Assembly: GCA_002305275.1 (NCBI GenBank)
Contig: DBQO01000006.1
Location: 42,203 to 78,701, forward strand
DNA length: 36,499 nt
Direction of reading: 5' to 3'
Source of the DNA: Bacteroidales bacterium UBA1392
GTDB taxonomy: Bacteria; Bacteroidota; Bacteroidia; Bacteroidales; UBA932
Part shown: positions 9,382 to 17,371 of the stretch, in pieces
Position numbering within the stretch: position 1 is the stretch's first letter
Layout: each line of letters starts with the position of its first letter
The notes under the pieces: generated by a model
The model's input: the letters and a program-made list of their open reading frames with translations, nothing else
What the model was told of the DNA's origin: nothing
Database searches by the model: none
Position numbers and translations under genes: made by a program

Positions 9382-9537
9382 TCAAATCTCATGGGCTTTT
9401 ACCCTTACAATCTCTCCTTGACGGGCAAATGCCAATTCAGAATTGTCTTGTTTTTTTTCCTGTACGAGCCTCTCAAAAGTGATGTTCAAACCTAGCAGAA
9501 TAGTTTCTCTAAGTTCTCTCGTCTCTAGTTCGCTCAT
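9382..9537 (-). CDS. Small 51-residue protein coupled to the zeta-like kinase gene
   Basis: A short gene that overlaps the 3' end of the zeta-like gene by 29 bases in another frame. The ATG (9537-9535) opens a frame of 51 codons ending in TGA (9384-9382). The product has an amphipathic, charged N-terminal part (SELETRELRETILLGLN) and ends in a compact beta-like motif, LAFARQGEIVRVKAHEI. I recall similar small proteins next to zeta-like P-loop genes in Bacteroidota, with a comparable D/QG-(E/K)-I-V-x-(V/I)-K-A ending, which suggests a conserved pair. It could be the antidote of a toxin-antitoxin module; that function is inference. The gene order (toxin-like gene first) differs from classic epsilon-zeta. 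Confidence 0.7.
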   Translation of the reverse strand: MSELETRELRETILLGLNITFERLVQEKKQDNSELAFARQGEIVRVKAHEI

Positions 9538-10099
9538 AATTGATCAGTAGGTTATATAAGGTTTTATTATGTATTTTAGTCACAATGCTTTTACCACCTT
9601 CGGCGATGATATTACTCGGGTTATTGGAGTTATCAATCAATATCCAGTAATCACATACCGGAATATAGAGAGTGAAGAGGTTGCTGATGCCCACATCATA
9701 ACGTCTGCGAATGGTGGCTTCTGGAACATAGTGTCCGCCCGCCTCAACCCTGAGTTTTACCCTTTCGACTGCCAGTTCCGGCATTTTGAGCCAGAAATAT
9801 ACAAGAGTCACAACGTAGCCCTTTTGTTGAGCTCTTACTATGACCCTTGTAAGCGTTCTTGTGGCCAGGGTGGTCTCTACTCCAAATGTCTCCCCTTTGT
9901 CAATCAACTCATCAATCCTCTCCATCATCAACCTGCTAGCCCTTATGGCAGACTCTTCCGGGTTGTTGGGGGACAAACGCTTTGCAATCTCGTCCGAATT
10001 GACAAACTCATCACAATTGAGCATGTCGGGCAGTATCGTGTAGGATGCGGTGGTTTTCCCTGCGCCGTTGCAGCCTGCTATAATATAAAGTCTAGGCAT
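9509..10099 (-). CDS. Zeta-toxin-like P-loop kinase
   Basis: A 196-residue protein with an N-terminal Walker A motif GCNGAGKT at residues 9-16, a DEIAKRLSP segment after it, the ETTLATRT segment and a basic helix near residue 115-140. This is the layout of chromosomal zeta-toxin-like ATPases. Classic zeta toxins phosphorylate UDP-N-acetylglucosamine and block cell-wall synthesis; whether this branch does so is unknown. It has its own predicted promoter and overlaps a 51-codon gene at its end. No epsilon-like antitoxin gene lies upstream; the preceding gene is TIGR02757. Function as a toxin is plausible, not shown. Confidence 0.85.
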   Translation of the reverse strand: MPRLYIIAGCNGAGKTTASYTILPDMLNCDEFVNSDEIAKRLSPNNPEESAIRASRLMMERIDELIDKGETFGVETTLATRTLTRVIVRAQQKGYVVTLVYFWLKMPELAVERVKLRVEAGGHYVPEATIRRRYDVGISNLFTLYIPVCDYWILIDNSNNPSNIIAEGGKSIVTKIHNKTLYNLLINYERTRDERT

Positions 10100-10119
10100 A
10101 TCCTCACCTCAATCGAAAA

Positions 10120-10153
10120 CAAAAATAATAAAAATATATATGTAATTGGCAAA
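10120..10153 (-). promoter_or_regulatory. Predicted promoter of the zeta-like gene
   Basis: TTTG (10153-10150), 22 bases, then TATTTTTG (10127-10120) matches TTTG/TAnnTTTG. Transcription would begin near 10113, about 14 bases before the ATG. It lies in the AT-rich gap just after the TIGR02757 stop. Confidence 0.55.
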
Positions 10154-10170
10154 TTTTATATTGTTTTTTT

Positions 10171-10887
10171 TCAACAACAACTATCGCAAATCTCCCCCTT
10201 TTTATGTGTTATCCCATATCCGAAAAGCGCAAAATCTCCTCTACAAGGGTCTGTGGGAAATATTTCCTTGAGGAAGGATGTTATTTCCAACGCTGTTGAT
10301 AAATCCATGCTTTTACGTGAGGTAATGCCGAGCATTGATGCAGTACGGTGGACATGGACATCGAGCGGTATGATAAGGTCGGCAGGTGAGGTTTTTTTCC
10401 ACAATCCAAGGTCAACTATGCCGTCATCACGTACCATCCAGCGTCTGAGCAGGTGTATCTTTTTGTTGGCAGCCTTCAGGTCGCTTTTCTGCCCGTATAT
10501 CTCAGTCCTGAAAAGGTCGGGAGTAAGGGATTCGAGGGAGTCGTAGTTCGTGTAGAATTGACGAAGCCTAAAACAAATGCCTGCAAAGTCACTCCATTTG
10601 ACTGTCCTATGGAGAGATATCCTTTCGTTACGCCATTTTCCCTCCATAACATACCTGTATGGTTGCCACTTCATCTCATCGAAAGCTCTGTTACCATTCC
10701 TTACAATCATATCCCTTCGCCCCCAGGCAAGATGTGCTGCAATCACGGCAGCAATTTCAACATCTTTCAAGGAGTCCTTGCCCGAAAGGCTCAATTGTGC
10801 GATTTTTTTTGGAAAAATCACAGGGTCCGACTCGAAATATTCGGGGCGGTTGTACATATCGGCATATTGGGTAAGGAGCTCTTTCAC
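10171..10887 (-). CDS. TIGR02757 (DUF2400) family protein
   Basis: Conserved protein of about 238 residues, of unknown function, common in Bacteroidota and found also in spirochaetes and epsilonproteobacteria. Visible family landmarks are the AAHLAWGRRDMIVRN segment, the LDVHVHRTASMLGI motif, the ALEITSFLKEIFPTDPCRGDF block and a C-terminal CDSCC. The helical pattern and LDVHV...DP(C/V)R(G/Y)D suggest relation to the helix-hairpin-helix DNA glycosylase fold, which is inference. Start: the longest frame begins at TTG 10941, but that codon lies within a -7 promoter element and its first 18 residues look unlike the family; GTG 10887-10885 gives an N-terminus (MKELLTQYADMYNRPEY) that fits. Confidence 0.88.
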   Translation of the reverse strand: MKELLTQYADMYNRPEYFESDPVIFPKKIAQLSLSGKDSLKDVEIAAVIAAHLAWGRRDMIVRNGNRAFDEMKWQPYRYVMEGKWRNERISLHRTVKWSDFAGICFRLRQFYTNYDSLESLTPDLFRTEIYGQKSDLKAANKKIHLLRRWMVRDDGIVDLGLWKKTSPADLIIPLDVHVHRTASMLGITSRKSMDLSTALEITSFLKEIFPTDPCRGDFALFGYGITHKKGEICDSCC

Positions 10888-10938
10888 AATGGCTGTTCCC
10901 GGTTTAAAAAAGAAAGGTGACCTATAAAAGCCACCCCT

Positions 10939-10946
10939 CAAATATA
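10939..10946 (-). promoter_or_regulatory. Predicted -7 element of the TIGR02757 gene
   Basis: TATATTTG on the minus strand fits TAnnTTTG exactly. Transcription would start near 10932, which rules out the TTG at 10941 and supports the GTG start at 10887. No clear -33 box is seen. Confidence 0.5.
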
Positions 10947-10964
10947 AACAAAACGCCTTGAGGC

Positions 10965-11216
10965 TTATTTCTTCTTATTCTTGTATCTGCTGTAGAACTT
11001 GTCAACGCGACCTGCGGTGTCTACAAGCTTCATCTTGCCGGTATAGAAAGGGTGTGAAGTGTTTGAAATCTCGACCTTTACTAAGGGGTACTCAATGCCG
11101 TCAACCTCAAGGGTTTCTTTTGTGTTGACGCAAGAGCGTGTGATGAACACATGGTCATTTGACATATCCTTGAAAGCTACAAGACGGTAGGATTCGGGAT
11201 GTATACCTTTTTTCAT
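10965..11216 (-). CDS. rpmE2: 50S ribosomal protein L31 type B
   Basis: 83-residue ribosomal protein with the type B signature: MKKGIHPESYR at the start, SCVNTKET, EISNTSHPFYTGK and DKFYSRYKNK. It lacks the four zinc-binding cysteines of the type A form (only one cysteine is present), so it does not need zinc. In bacteria with both forms the B form serves under zinc limitation; in Bacteroidota it is commonly the standard copy. The gene is alone on its transcript, behind a near-ideal promoter, and divergent from the phosphohexomutase gene. Confidence 0.96.
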   Translation of the reverse strand: MKKGIHPESYRLVAFKDMSNDHVFITRSCVNTKETLEVDGIEYPLVKVEISNTSHPFYTGKMKLVDTAGRVDKFYSRYKNKKK

Positions 11217-11255
11217 CTTATCGGTTTGTTAAGTGTTAAAATCTTTTTCGGGCTG

Positions 11256-11287
11256 CAAAAGTAGAAATAATTTGGTGAATGGCCAAA
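11256..11287 (-). promoter_or_regulatory. Strong predicted promoter of rpmE2
   Basis: TTTG (11287-11284), exactly 20 bases, then TACTTTTG (11263-11256): an ideal Bacteroidota primary sigma-factor promoter. Transcription would begin near 11249, giving a leader of about 33 bases. Confidence 0.75.
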
Positions 11288-11304
11288 TATTTTGCCGCTT
11301 TTTG

Positions 11305-11312
11305 TAACTTTG
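11305..11312 (+). promoter_or_regulatory. Predicted -7 element of the phosphohexomutase gene
   Basis: TAACTTTG fits TAnnTTTG exactly, 41 bases before the ATG. No -33 box at standard spacing. It lies within 20 bases of the upstream end of the divergent rpmE2 promoter. Confidence 0.5.
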
Positions 11313-11352
11313 CCCCATATTTTCAAGCCAATCATACAAATTTTTTGATCAT

Positions 11353-12732
11353 ATGACACTAATTAAATCAATCTCGGGTATCAGAGGAACTATCGGTGGC
11401 GCTCCCGGCGATGCACTGACTCCGGTTGACATCGTAAAATTTACCTCGGCTTACGCTCGTCAGCTACAAAGAAAGTTTCCATCCAAAAAGCACTATAAGG
11501 TGGTTGTGGGCAGGGATGCCCGTATCTCCGGAAAGATGGTGGACTCCATTGTCTGCGGCACATTGATGGCTTGCGGTATTGATGTAGTGAATGCCGGTCT
11601 GGCATCAACTCCCACAACCGAAATGGCAGTGATATTCGAGAAAGCCGACGGTGGTATCATTCTCACCGCTTCGCACAATCCTAAGCAGTGGAACGCTCTC
11701 AAGCTTCTAAACGAGAAGGGTGAGTTCCTGACGGCTGAAGAGGGTGCTGCCCTTTTGGAGGTTGCCGAGTCTAATGATTTTGATTATAAGGATGTCCATT
11801 CACTCGGTCGGATGGAGTATAAGGATTTCACCCGGGCACATATAGATGCTGTGTTGTCATATCCTCTCGTGGATTTAAAAGCTATTAAAGTTGCAGGTTT
11901 CAAGGTGGTCCTTGATGCCATCAACTCTGTCGGAGGCATAGTGATGCCGAAGCTTTTCGAGGCACTTGGAGTGGAGTGTGTCACAATCAATGGTGAGCCA
12001 AATGGCCAGTTCGCCCACAATCCCGAGCCGGTTCCCTCCAATCTCACCGATCTCTCCGCCGCGGTCATTGCAGCCGGAGCGGATCTAGGGGTTGCGGTAG
12101 ATCCTGATGTGGATCGTCTCGCTTTCATTTCTGAGAATGGTGAGGCTTTTGGCGAGGAGTATACACTTGTAGCTGTTGCCGACTATATCCTATCGCATAG
12201 AAAGGGTGCAACCGTCTCCAACATCTCCTCATCCAGAGCCCTTAAGGATGTGACCGAGGCCCACGGATGCAAATATTACTCCTCTGCCGTAGGAGAAGTC
12301 AATGCCTCTACCATGATGCAGCAGGTCAATGCAGTCATCGGTGGAGAGGGTAACGGCGGTGTAATAGTTCCGGACTTCCACTATGGTCGTGATGCACTTA
12401 TTGGGGCAGCACTGTTTTTGAGCCATCTGGCTCATAAAAATCTTTCTGCATCTGCTCTGCGTGCAACCTATCCCGACTATTATTTGTCCAAAAATAAAAT
12501 AGAGATTTCCGACTCCGGAGTGATTGACTCACTTTTGGAAAAGGTAGAGAAACACTATTCAGCCGAGCGAATAACCACAATAGATGGCCTTAGAGTGGAT
12601 TTTGACGAGGAGAGGAAATGGTTTGTGCTGAGAAAATCCAATACCGAGCCGATAATTCGAATCTACGCTGAAGCCCCCACCGAAGCCGCTGCGGAGGCTC
12701 TTGCACAAGAAGTAATCTCCATACTCTCCTAA
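11353..12732 (+). CDS. glmM: Phosphohexomutase, phosphoglucosamine mutase GlmM-like
   Basis: Alpha-D-phosphohexomutase of 459 residues. Landmarks in order: N-terminal SISGIRGTIGG; catalytic phosphoserine loop ILTASHNPKQW (Ser about 107); metal-binding DPDVDRLAF at about 257-265; sugar-binding GEGNGG; phosphate-binding SNTEPIIRIYAE near the C-terminus. In Bacteroidota this type is usually taken as GlmM, converting glucosamine-6-phosphate to glucosamine-1-phosphate for UDP-GlcNAc and peptidoglycan; phosphomannomutase activity cannot be excluded from sequence. It begins a plus-strand run with a NamZ-like gene, which fits a cell-wall sugar theme. The gap after it is filled by degenerate short repeats. 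Confidence 0.9.
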   Translation: MTLIKSISGIRGTIGGAPGDALTPVDIVKFTSAYARQLQRKFPSKKHYKVVVGRDARISGKMVDSIVCGTLMACGIDVVNAGLASTPTTEMAVIFEKADGGIILTASHNPKQWNALKLLNEKGEFLTAEEGAALLEVAESNDFDYKDVHSLGRMEYKDFTRAHIDAVLSYPLVDLKAIKVAGFKVVLDAINSVGGIVMPKLFEALGVECVTINGEPNGQFAHNPEPVPSNLTDLSAAVIAAGADLGVAVDPDVDRLAFISENGEAFGEEYTLVAVADYILSHRKGATVSNISSSRALKDVTEAHGCKYYSSAVGEVNASTMMQQVNAVIGGEGNGGVIVPDFHYGRDALIGAALFLSHLAHKNLSASALRATYPDYYLSKNKIEISDSGVIDSLLEKVEKHYSAERITTIDGLRVDFDEERKWFVLRKSNTEPIIRIYAEAPTEAAAEALAQEVISILS

Positions 12733-12843
12733 CCCGTACTCCGTACCCAGTGCCCTGTAACCCGCACAATGTAACCCGTACCCCATAACCCACACCTAGT
12801 ACCGATTAACTACATACTACAAACTACTCACTACCCACTAAAA
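12731..12843. repeat. Degenerate short repeats between glmM and the NamZ-like gene
   Basis: The whole gap is low-complexity. Its left half is variants of AACCCGTACYCC (copies near 12731, 12748, 12767 and 12777); its right half is variants of ACTACATACTACA/ACTACTCACTAC (from 12809). The left motif recurs at 17587 and the right at 25691, so it belongs to a dispersed intergenic repeat family. Confidence 0.75.
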
Positions 12844-12844
12844 A

Positions 12845-13948
12845 ATGTTTTCTTTCCGCACTACACCCCTTTTCGAGCAACCAGACCTGGTACTTAGGCA
12901 GGGTAGGTTAGCCATGCTTTGCAATCAGGTGGCCTGGCACCCTGACAAAGGGGAGTATCACTTTGAGACTCTCGCCCGAGAAAGGAATCTTGTGCGCATT
13001 TTCATGCCGGAACACTCATTGTACGGTGAATGTTGTCCCGGTGTCGAGATGGTGGAAATAGGTGATTCGGTTCCTCCGGAAAAACTTCAGGATATAGATG
13101 CGCTGATTATAGAACTTCAGGATGTGGGGGCCAGATACTGTACGGCTACTCGCACCTTACTCAAGCTTTTCTATGACCTTCACCGCTCCGGAAGCGATAT
13201 CTCCATTTATGTTATGGATAGGATCAACTCCTCAGGTCGTCAGGTTGAGGGAACTATGGGAGTGATGGGTCTCCCGCACAGGCATGGACTCACCTTTGGT
13301 GAGATAGCCAACTTCTTTTATTATGAGCTGGGCGCAAAATTTCACCTGCATATCATTTCAGCGGAGGCGGAGCAGGTCAATAAAGAGCTGATGCCCTGGA
13401 GCATTCCTCCCTTTTCCGATTTTGCAGGGCTATTTACATCCCATTTCTATAGCGGTCAGTGTCTCTGGATGGGAACCAATGTCAGCTATGGCCACGGCAC
13501 CACGCGTCCCTTTGAACAATTCGGTGCACCTTTTATGGAGCCGCTTTATGACTTTAACCGCAAAAACGGATTTAAGAATTGGAATGATCCTTCCAATCCG
13601 CTCTACGATAATAGTCTCTACATAAGGTGGTGCAGATTTGAGCCGGCTTACGGTATATGGAAAGATGAGGTTTGTTTCGGTTTTCATCTGATGTTTATCC
13701 CCGGACATACCTATCATGCCCTCAACCACGCACTTCGTTCGATAAGATTTATACGTGAGCAATTCCCTGACAACTTTGAATATGACTCACTCGAGCCGCT
13801 TCTTCAGGACAATATGCTATTAAGTTACGTTTCCGGCGAAATTGATTGGGAATTGACCAGTGAACATATCAAGACTGAGGAGCAGAAATGGCTTCGTAAA
13901 GTGAAGAAATATCTGCTTTATGGGGATTCCCCCTGGCGCGTTAAATAA
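12845..13948 (+). CDS. DUF1343 / NamZ-like exo-beta-N-acetylmuramidase homologue
   Basis: 367 residues related to the DUF1343 family, whose characterised member NamZ removes MurNAc from the non-reducing end of peptidoglycan fragments. Family landmarks are the N-terminal GRLAMLCNQVAW, the MPEHSLYGE block, LIIELQDVGARYCT, a VMDRINSSGRQVEGTMG segment, and GTNVSYGHGTTRPFEQFGAPF. Many Bacteroidota members carry a signal peptide or lipobox, but none is visible here, so the protein is predicted to be cytoplasmic. The sequence is divergent (for example RINSSG in place of the usual RPNPLGG), so the substrate may differ. It is 6 bases upstream of the phosphatase gene, so the two are probably co-transcribed. 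Confidence 0.85.
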   Translation: MFSFRTTPLFEQPDLVLRQGRLAMLCNQVAWHPDKGEYHFETLARERNLVRIFMPEHSLYGECCPGVEMVEIGDSVPPEKLQDIDALIIELQDVGARYCTATRTLLKLFYDLHRSGSDISIYVMDRINSSGRQVEGTMGVMGLPHRHGLTFGEIANFFYYELGAKFHLHIISAEAEQVNKELMPWSIPPFSDFAGLFTSHFYSGQCLWMGTNVSYGHGTTRPFEQFGAPFMEPLYDFNRKNGFKNWNDPSNPLYDNSLYIRWCRFEPAYGIWKDEVCFGFHLMFIPGHTYHALNHALRSIRFIREQFPDNFEYDSLEPLLQDNMLLSYVSGEIDWELTSEHIKTEEQKWLRKVKKYLLYGDSPWRVK

Positions 13949-13954
13949 TAAAAC

Positions 13955-14422
13955 ATGGATAAGAAGGATTATAAGATATTGTTTGTTTGTCTCGGTAATA
14001 TTTGCCGTAGTCCGATGGCTGAATTTATCATGAAACACAAGGTTGCTGAATCAGGTGTGGAAGAGAGGTTTGAGATAGCATCTGCCGGTACGAGTGATGA
14101 AGAACGCGGTAACCCTGTTTACCCGCCTGCCAGGAAGATGCTATATCGCCATGGCATCAGTTGTGACGGAAAATATTCCCGTCAGATAGTTCCCGAAGAT
14201 TACCACTATTATGATCTGATTATCGGGATGGATTCATCAAATATTAGTGACATGTATTATGCCTTTGGCGGTGATCCCGAAGGGAAAATCCGGCTGTTGC
14301 TCGATTATACGGGACATTCACGAAATATAGCAGATCCCTGGTACACCGGAGACTTCCAGGCTACATGGGATGATGTTAACGAGGGTTGCAATGCTCTTTT
14401 GGCTGATCTAGGCTTCATTTGA
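13955..14422 (+). CDS. Low-molecular-weight protein tyrosine phosphatase
   Basis: 155-residue member of the LMW-PTP family. The catalytic loop C-LGNIC-R-S (Cys12, Arg18) is at the N-terminus and the general-acid DPWYTGDF loop is near residue 130. Family members dephosphorylate phosphotyrosine proteins or arginine-phosphate proteins; in capsule loci they oppose a tyrosine kinase, but none is present here. The ATG follows the NamZ-like stop by 6 bases. Length and motifs are complete, so it should be active. Confidence 0.95.
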   Translation: MDKKDYKILFVCLGNICRSPMAEFIMKHKVAESGVEERFEIASAGTSDEERGNPVYPPARKMLYRHGISCDGKYSRQIVPEDYHYYDLIIGMDSSNISDMYYAFGGDPEGKIRLLLDYTGHSRNIADPWYTGDFQATWDDVNEGCNALLADLGFI

Positions 14423-14473
14423 TTTTTCCAAAATCCCTAAAAAGTGTTATATTCACCTCTAAATTTGTGAACT

Positions 14474-15844
14474 ATGAGACTATTATCGATCCTATCGGCT
14501 CTGCTGCTTTTTGCCGGGAGCCTTTTTGCACAACCTTTGACACAAACTAAGAGTACCCTGACTCCTGCTCAGGAGCATTTCTCGGACATGAGATTCGGTG
14601 TATTCATCCACTGGGGCATCTACAGTATGCTAGGGCAGGGCGAATGGGTGATGCAGAACCAGGATATCCACTGGCAGGAATATGAAAAAATGGCCGGTGC
14701 ATTCTATCCCATACATTTTGATGCCAAACAATGGGTCTCTGCAATCAAAGATGCGGGTGCACGCTATATCTGCATCACTTCGCGCCACCACGACGGTTTC
14801 TCGATGTGGAATACCGCTCAGTCGGAGTACAATATTGTGGATGCTACTCCTTTTGGCCGTGACGTGCTCAAGGAGTTGGCTCAGGAGTGCGAACAACAGG
14901 GTATTCAGCTCCACTTTTACTACTCCACCCTGGATTGGCGTAGAGAGGACTATCCTCGCGGACGTACAGGACGCGGATGTGGGAGAGGCCCGCAGCAGCC
15001 CATAGATAACTATTTCAACTTTATGTACGCACAGTTGACGGAGTTGCTGACCCAATATGGTAAGATCGGATGTATCTGGCTGGACGGTCATTGGGATCAT
15101 GAGGAGGATCCGGTGGAGTTTGATTGGCGTTATGACACCCTATATCCGCTGATCAAATCGCTTCAGAACGATTGTCTCATTGGAAATAATCACCATCTTG
15201 ACCCCTTCGAGGGTGAGGATATTCAGATATTCGAAAGGGATGTACCGGGTGAAAATAAAATCGGATTAATGCAGGGAGGAGTAAGTGAAAATCTCCCTCT
15301 GGAAACTTGCCAGACTATGAATAACTCCTGGGGATACCGTATCAAAGATCAAAACTACACGAGTGCTCCCGAACTTATCCGTTATTTGGCCTATACTGCG
15401 GGTCGCAATGCAAATCTTTTGCTCAATGTCGGCCCTCAGCCCGATGGACGCATCCCTGCTGCAGCTCTGGAGAGGTTGGCAATCATGGGGGAGTGGCTCT
15501 CTAAAAATGGAGAGTCAATCTACGACACACGTGCCACTCTGATTCCGCCACAACCATGGGGAGTAGTGACACACGGTAAATCGGTCACCAAAGATGGCAA
15601 CCCTTCCACCCTTTATCTTCATGTGTTTCCGAAAGATCTCGCTTCGAGTAGGAGCGGTGTAGCAGTTGAAGGGGGCATCCGCATTTTCATACCTTTTGAT
15701 GGGATTCCGAAGGTACGCAGCGTAGTTTCGCTTGTGGATGGTACTGCAATTCCCTTCCGTCGCTGCCAGGAAGGCCTGTTTGTGACAATACCGCCGGCAA
15801 TGCTTGATGACACCCCTAATTGTGTTATTAAAGTGGATATGTAA
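14474..15844 (+). CDS. GH29 alpha-L-fucosidase, secreted
   Basis: Glycoside hydrolase of family 29, 456 residues, with a signal peptide of about 19 residues (LLSILSALLLFAGSLFAQ), so exported to the periplasm or surface. Landmarks: DMRFGVFIHWGIYS at about residue 36, ITSRHHDGFSMW near residue 97, and the nucleophile aspartate in IWLDGHW (Asp about 204). It would release L-fucose from host or plant glycans. No SusC/SusD or fucose-use genes adjoin, so it is not part of a visible polysaccharide-utilisation locus. Substrate linkage cannot be told from the sequence. Start is the only ATG in front of the signal peptide. Confidence 0.94.
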   Translation: MRLLSILSALLLFAGSLFAQPLTQTKSTLTPAQEHFSDMRFGVFIHWGIYSMLGQGEWVMQNQDIHWQEYEKMAGAFYPIHFDAKQWVSAIKDAGARYICITSRHHDGFSMWNTAQSEYNIVDATPFGRDVLKELAQECEQQGIQLHFYYSTLDWRREDYPRGRTGRGCGRGPQQPIDNYFNFMYAQLTELLTQYGKIGCIWLDGHWDHEEDPVEFDWRYDTLYPLIKSLQNDCLIGNNHHLDPFEGEDIQIFERDVPGENKIGLMQGGVSENLPLETCQTMNNSWGYRIKDQNYTSAPELIRYLAYTAGRNANLLLNVGPQPDGRIPAAALERLAIMGEWLSKNGESIYDTRATLIPPQPWGVVTHGKSVTKDGNPSTLYLHVFPKDLASSRSGVAVEGGIRIFIPFDGIPKVRSVVSLVDGTAIPFRRCQEGLFVTIPPAMLDDTPNCVIKVDM

Positions 15845-15851
15845 GGGGTGT

Positions 15852-15880
15852 GAGTTTCGAGTTTCGGTTTTCGAGTTTCG
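15852..15880. repeat. GAGTTTCG triplet
   Basis: The octamer GAGTTTCG occurs three times (15852, 15859, 15873) in the gap between the convergent fucosidase and FkbM genes. No hairpin; role unknown. Confidence 0.4.
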
Positions 15881-15894
15881 TTGAGGAGTTTGGA

Positions 15895-16644
15895 TCAGAT
15901 TTTCGTATTTATGAATGAGATTTCTTCGTAATTCAAAGAGGAAGCAAAAACTTCAAATCCATTTTTATTCAATAATTCCGTAATCTGCTTCGATTTAATC
16001 TCTTCAGGATAAAAACGATCATGAAATTCTACGAGAAGTTGCTTTATGGTCACTTTGGAATTCATGAGGGTTTCCAATACTTCGTATTCAGCCCCTTCAA
16101 TATCCATTTTTACAATATCAACGTGTTGATGACCGAGTTCATTCGAAATATCATCAAAGCTTTTCATTTTAACCTCTATATACCCTTTGTCGCTTACAAA
16201 TTGGTTTAAGAGCAATGAGCCGCTTATACCTTTGCCCTCTTCAGGTAAATAGAATTTTTCAATCCCCGTTTTCGTGGAAATCCCATAACCATAAAAAGCA
16301 AATAGCGGTTCTATTGGAAGCGAGTTGATATAATCAATGGATGTTGGAGTGGGGTCAAAACCAAATACCTTGCATTTATGCCTGGATATTATTTTTCTGT
16401 CAAAGCTAATGTCTTTTCCTATTCCAAATGAATAAACAATAGAATGTTTGTCTATTAAGTGAGGATTAACATAGAAGCCGCCGTAACTATTTCCATACCA
16501 TTTCTTTTTGCATTTGATTGTAGGCTTAAGGTGATCGATCTTTTTAGAATCAATAGAGAATCGCATCCTAACCTTTCTTCGGTAATAGTAAAAGTTTTCT
16601 TTTTTCTCGCTGACAATTTTTTTTAGCTGCTTAGCAGAATACAT
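15895..16644 (-). CDS. FkbM-family methyltransferase
   Basis: 249-residue protein of the FkbM SAM-dependent methyltransferase family. Landmarks are the SFGIGKDISFDRKI glycine-rich SAM-binding region at about residue 70, VFGFDPTPTSIDY ending the second strand, and the defining VDIVKMDIEGAEYEVLE at about 176-192. FkbM proteins O-methylate sugars, macrolides or other small metabolites; no substrate can be named. It stands alone, converging on the fucosidase gene, with no glycan or polyketide cluster around it. The sequence is visibly more AT-rich than the preceding genes, which suggests transfer. Confidence 0.88.
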   Translation of the reverse strand: MYSAKQLKKIVSEKKENFYYYRRKVRMRFSIDSKKIDHLKPTIKCKKKWYGNSYGGFYVNPHLIDKHSIVYSFGIGKDISFDRKIISRHKCKVFGFDPTPTSIDYINSLPIEPLFAFYGYGISTKTGIEKFYLPEEGKGISGSLLLNQFVSDKGYIEVKMKSFDDISNELGHQHVDIVKMDIEGAEYEVLETLMNSKVTIKQLLVEFHDRFYPEEIKSKQITELLNKNGFEVFASSLNYEEISFINTKI

Positions 16645-16891
16645 TCCAGTGTTTCTTACAAATTGATTTTAAATAATAATATTAAACCGCTACTTCATAC
16701 AGTCGTGTGCTGATTTTCTTATTTCAGGCTGTCACTTACTTGGGACTTGGTCCATATTCAGTATCCGGTCTCTACTTTTGTTAAGTGAAATAAATTCAAA
16801 TTTAATAAATGAAGAGGAGATAATCAAGCTTGTTTTAAGTAAATGTCCGGATTATTGGTCTGGGTTACTTGTGGAGGTGTTTAGCGAGTTG

Positions 16892-17371
16892 TTATTTTAC
16901 CCTTTTGTAATGGTAATTGTAGAGGTCACAGCAGGGGGAATATAGATTTAAAGTGTCATTTCCACGCAGTTCAAGATATTTCTCAGGTGGAAACATATTA
17001 GGATTTTTTCCCATGGCCGGATCTGGCACTAGTCTGATTTGTAAGAAATCAGTTGTTATGTCGTCAAACTTATGTAGTTCTATTTTTCCATATTCAAACA
17101 ACTGATTATTTCTTATAAGGCCATAGATTCCTACTCTTTTAATTTCCAAATAATCATAATCTATATCATAACCGGCACCGCTGAAGCCACCTGAGATATC
17201 AAATAACTCCCATTTTCCATAAACCATCAGGAAATCAGTCGGAATAATTTCCTTAGAATAATATTTATCGGATTTTACGGAGTCCAAATTGGATATCCTG
17301 CCCTCACTGTCGCAGCTCATAAGCGACACGATGAGAAGTATAAAAGTGATCGATTTTATAATTCTATTCAT
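16892..17371 (-). CDS. Lipoprotein of unknown function
   Basis: Predicted lipoprotein of about 159 residues. The N-terminus is a short basic stretch, a hydrophobic run and a lipobox LMSC with the lipidated cysteine at residue 20, followed by an acidic DSEGR that suits outer-membrane export. The rest is probably a small beta-sandwich (YGKWELFDISGG, then YDYLEIKR), reminiscent of lipocalin-like Bacteroidota lipoproteins; that fold guess is weak. A frame opens upstream at TTG 17416, but only the ATG at 17371-17369 puts the signal peptide at the N-terminus. No recognised neighbours in an operon. Confidence 0.75.
   Translation of the reverse strand: MNRIIKSITFILLIVSLMSCDSEGRISNLDSVKSDKYYSKEIIPTDFLMVYGKWELFDISGGFSGAGYDIDYDYLEIKRVGIYGLIRNNQLFEYGKIELHKFDDITTDFLQIRLVPDPAMGKNPNMFPPEKYLELRGNDTLNLYSPCCDLYNYHYKRVK

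Noticed and set aside
9569..10546. Plus-strand frame of 325 codons
   Set aside because: Antisense of the zeta-like and TIGR02757 genes, crossing the intergenic promoter; no coding features, and the minus frames have clear motifs.
10888..10941. TTG 10941 start for the TIGR02757 gene
   Set aside because: It lies inside the TATATTTG promoter element, so it would not be in the mRNA, and the N-terminus fits the family from GTG 10887.
12559..12795. Minus-strand frames of about 70-80 codons over the end of glmM and the repeats
   Set aside because: They are translations of the GTACGGGTT-type repeat and the antisense of glmM, with no start signal.
14460..14467. TAAATTTG just before the fucosidase ATG as a promoter (leaderless mRNA)
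   Set aside because: Only 6 bases separate it from the ATG and there is no -33 box at the right spacing; more likely a chance AT-rich match.
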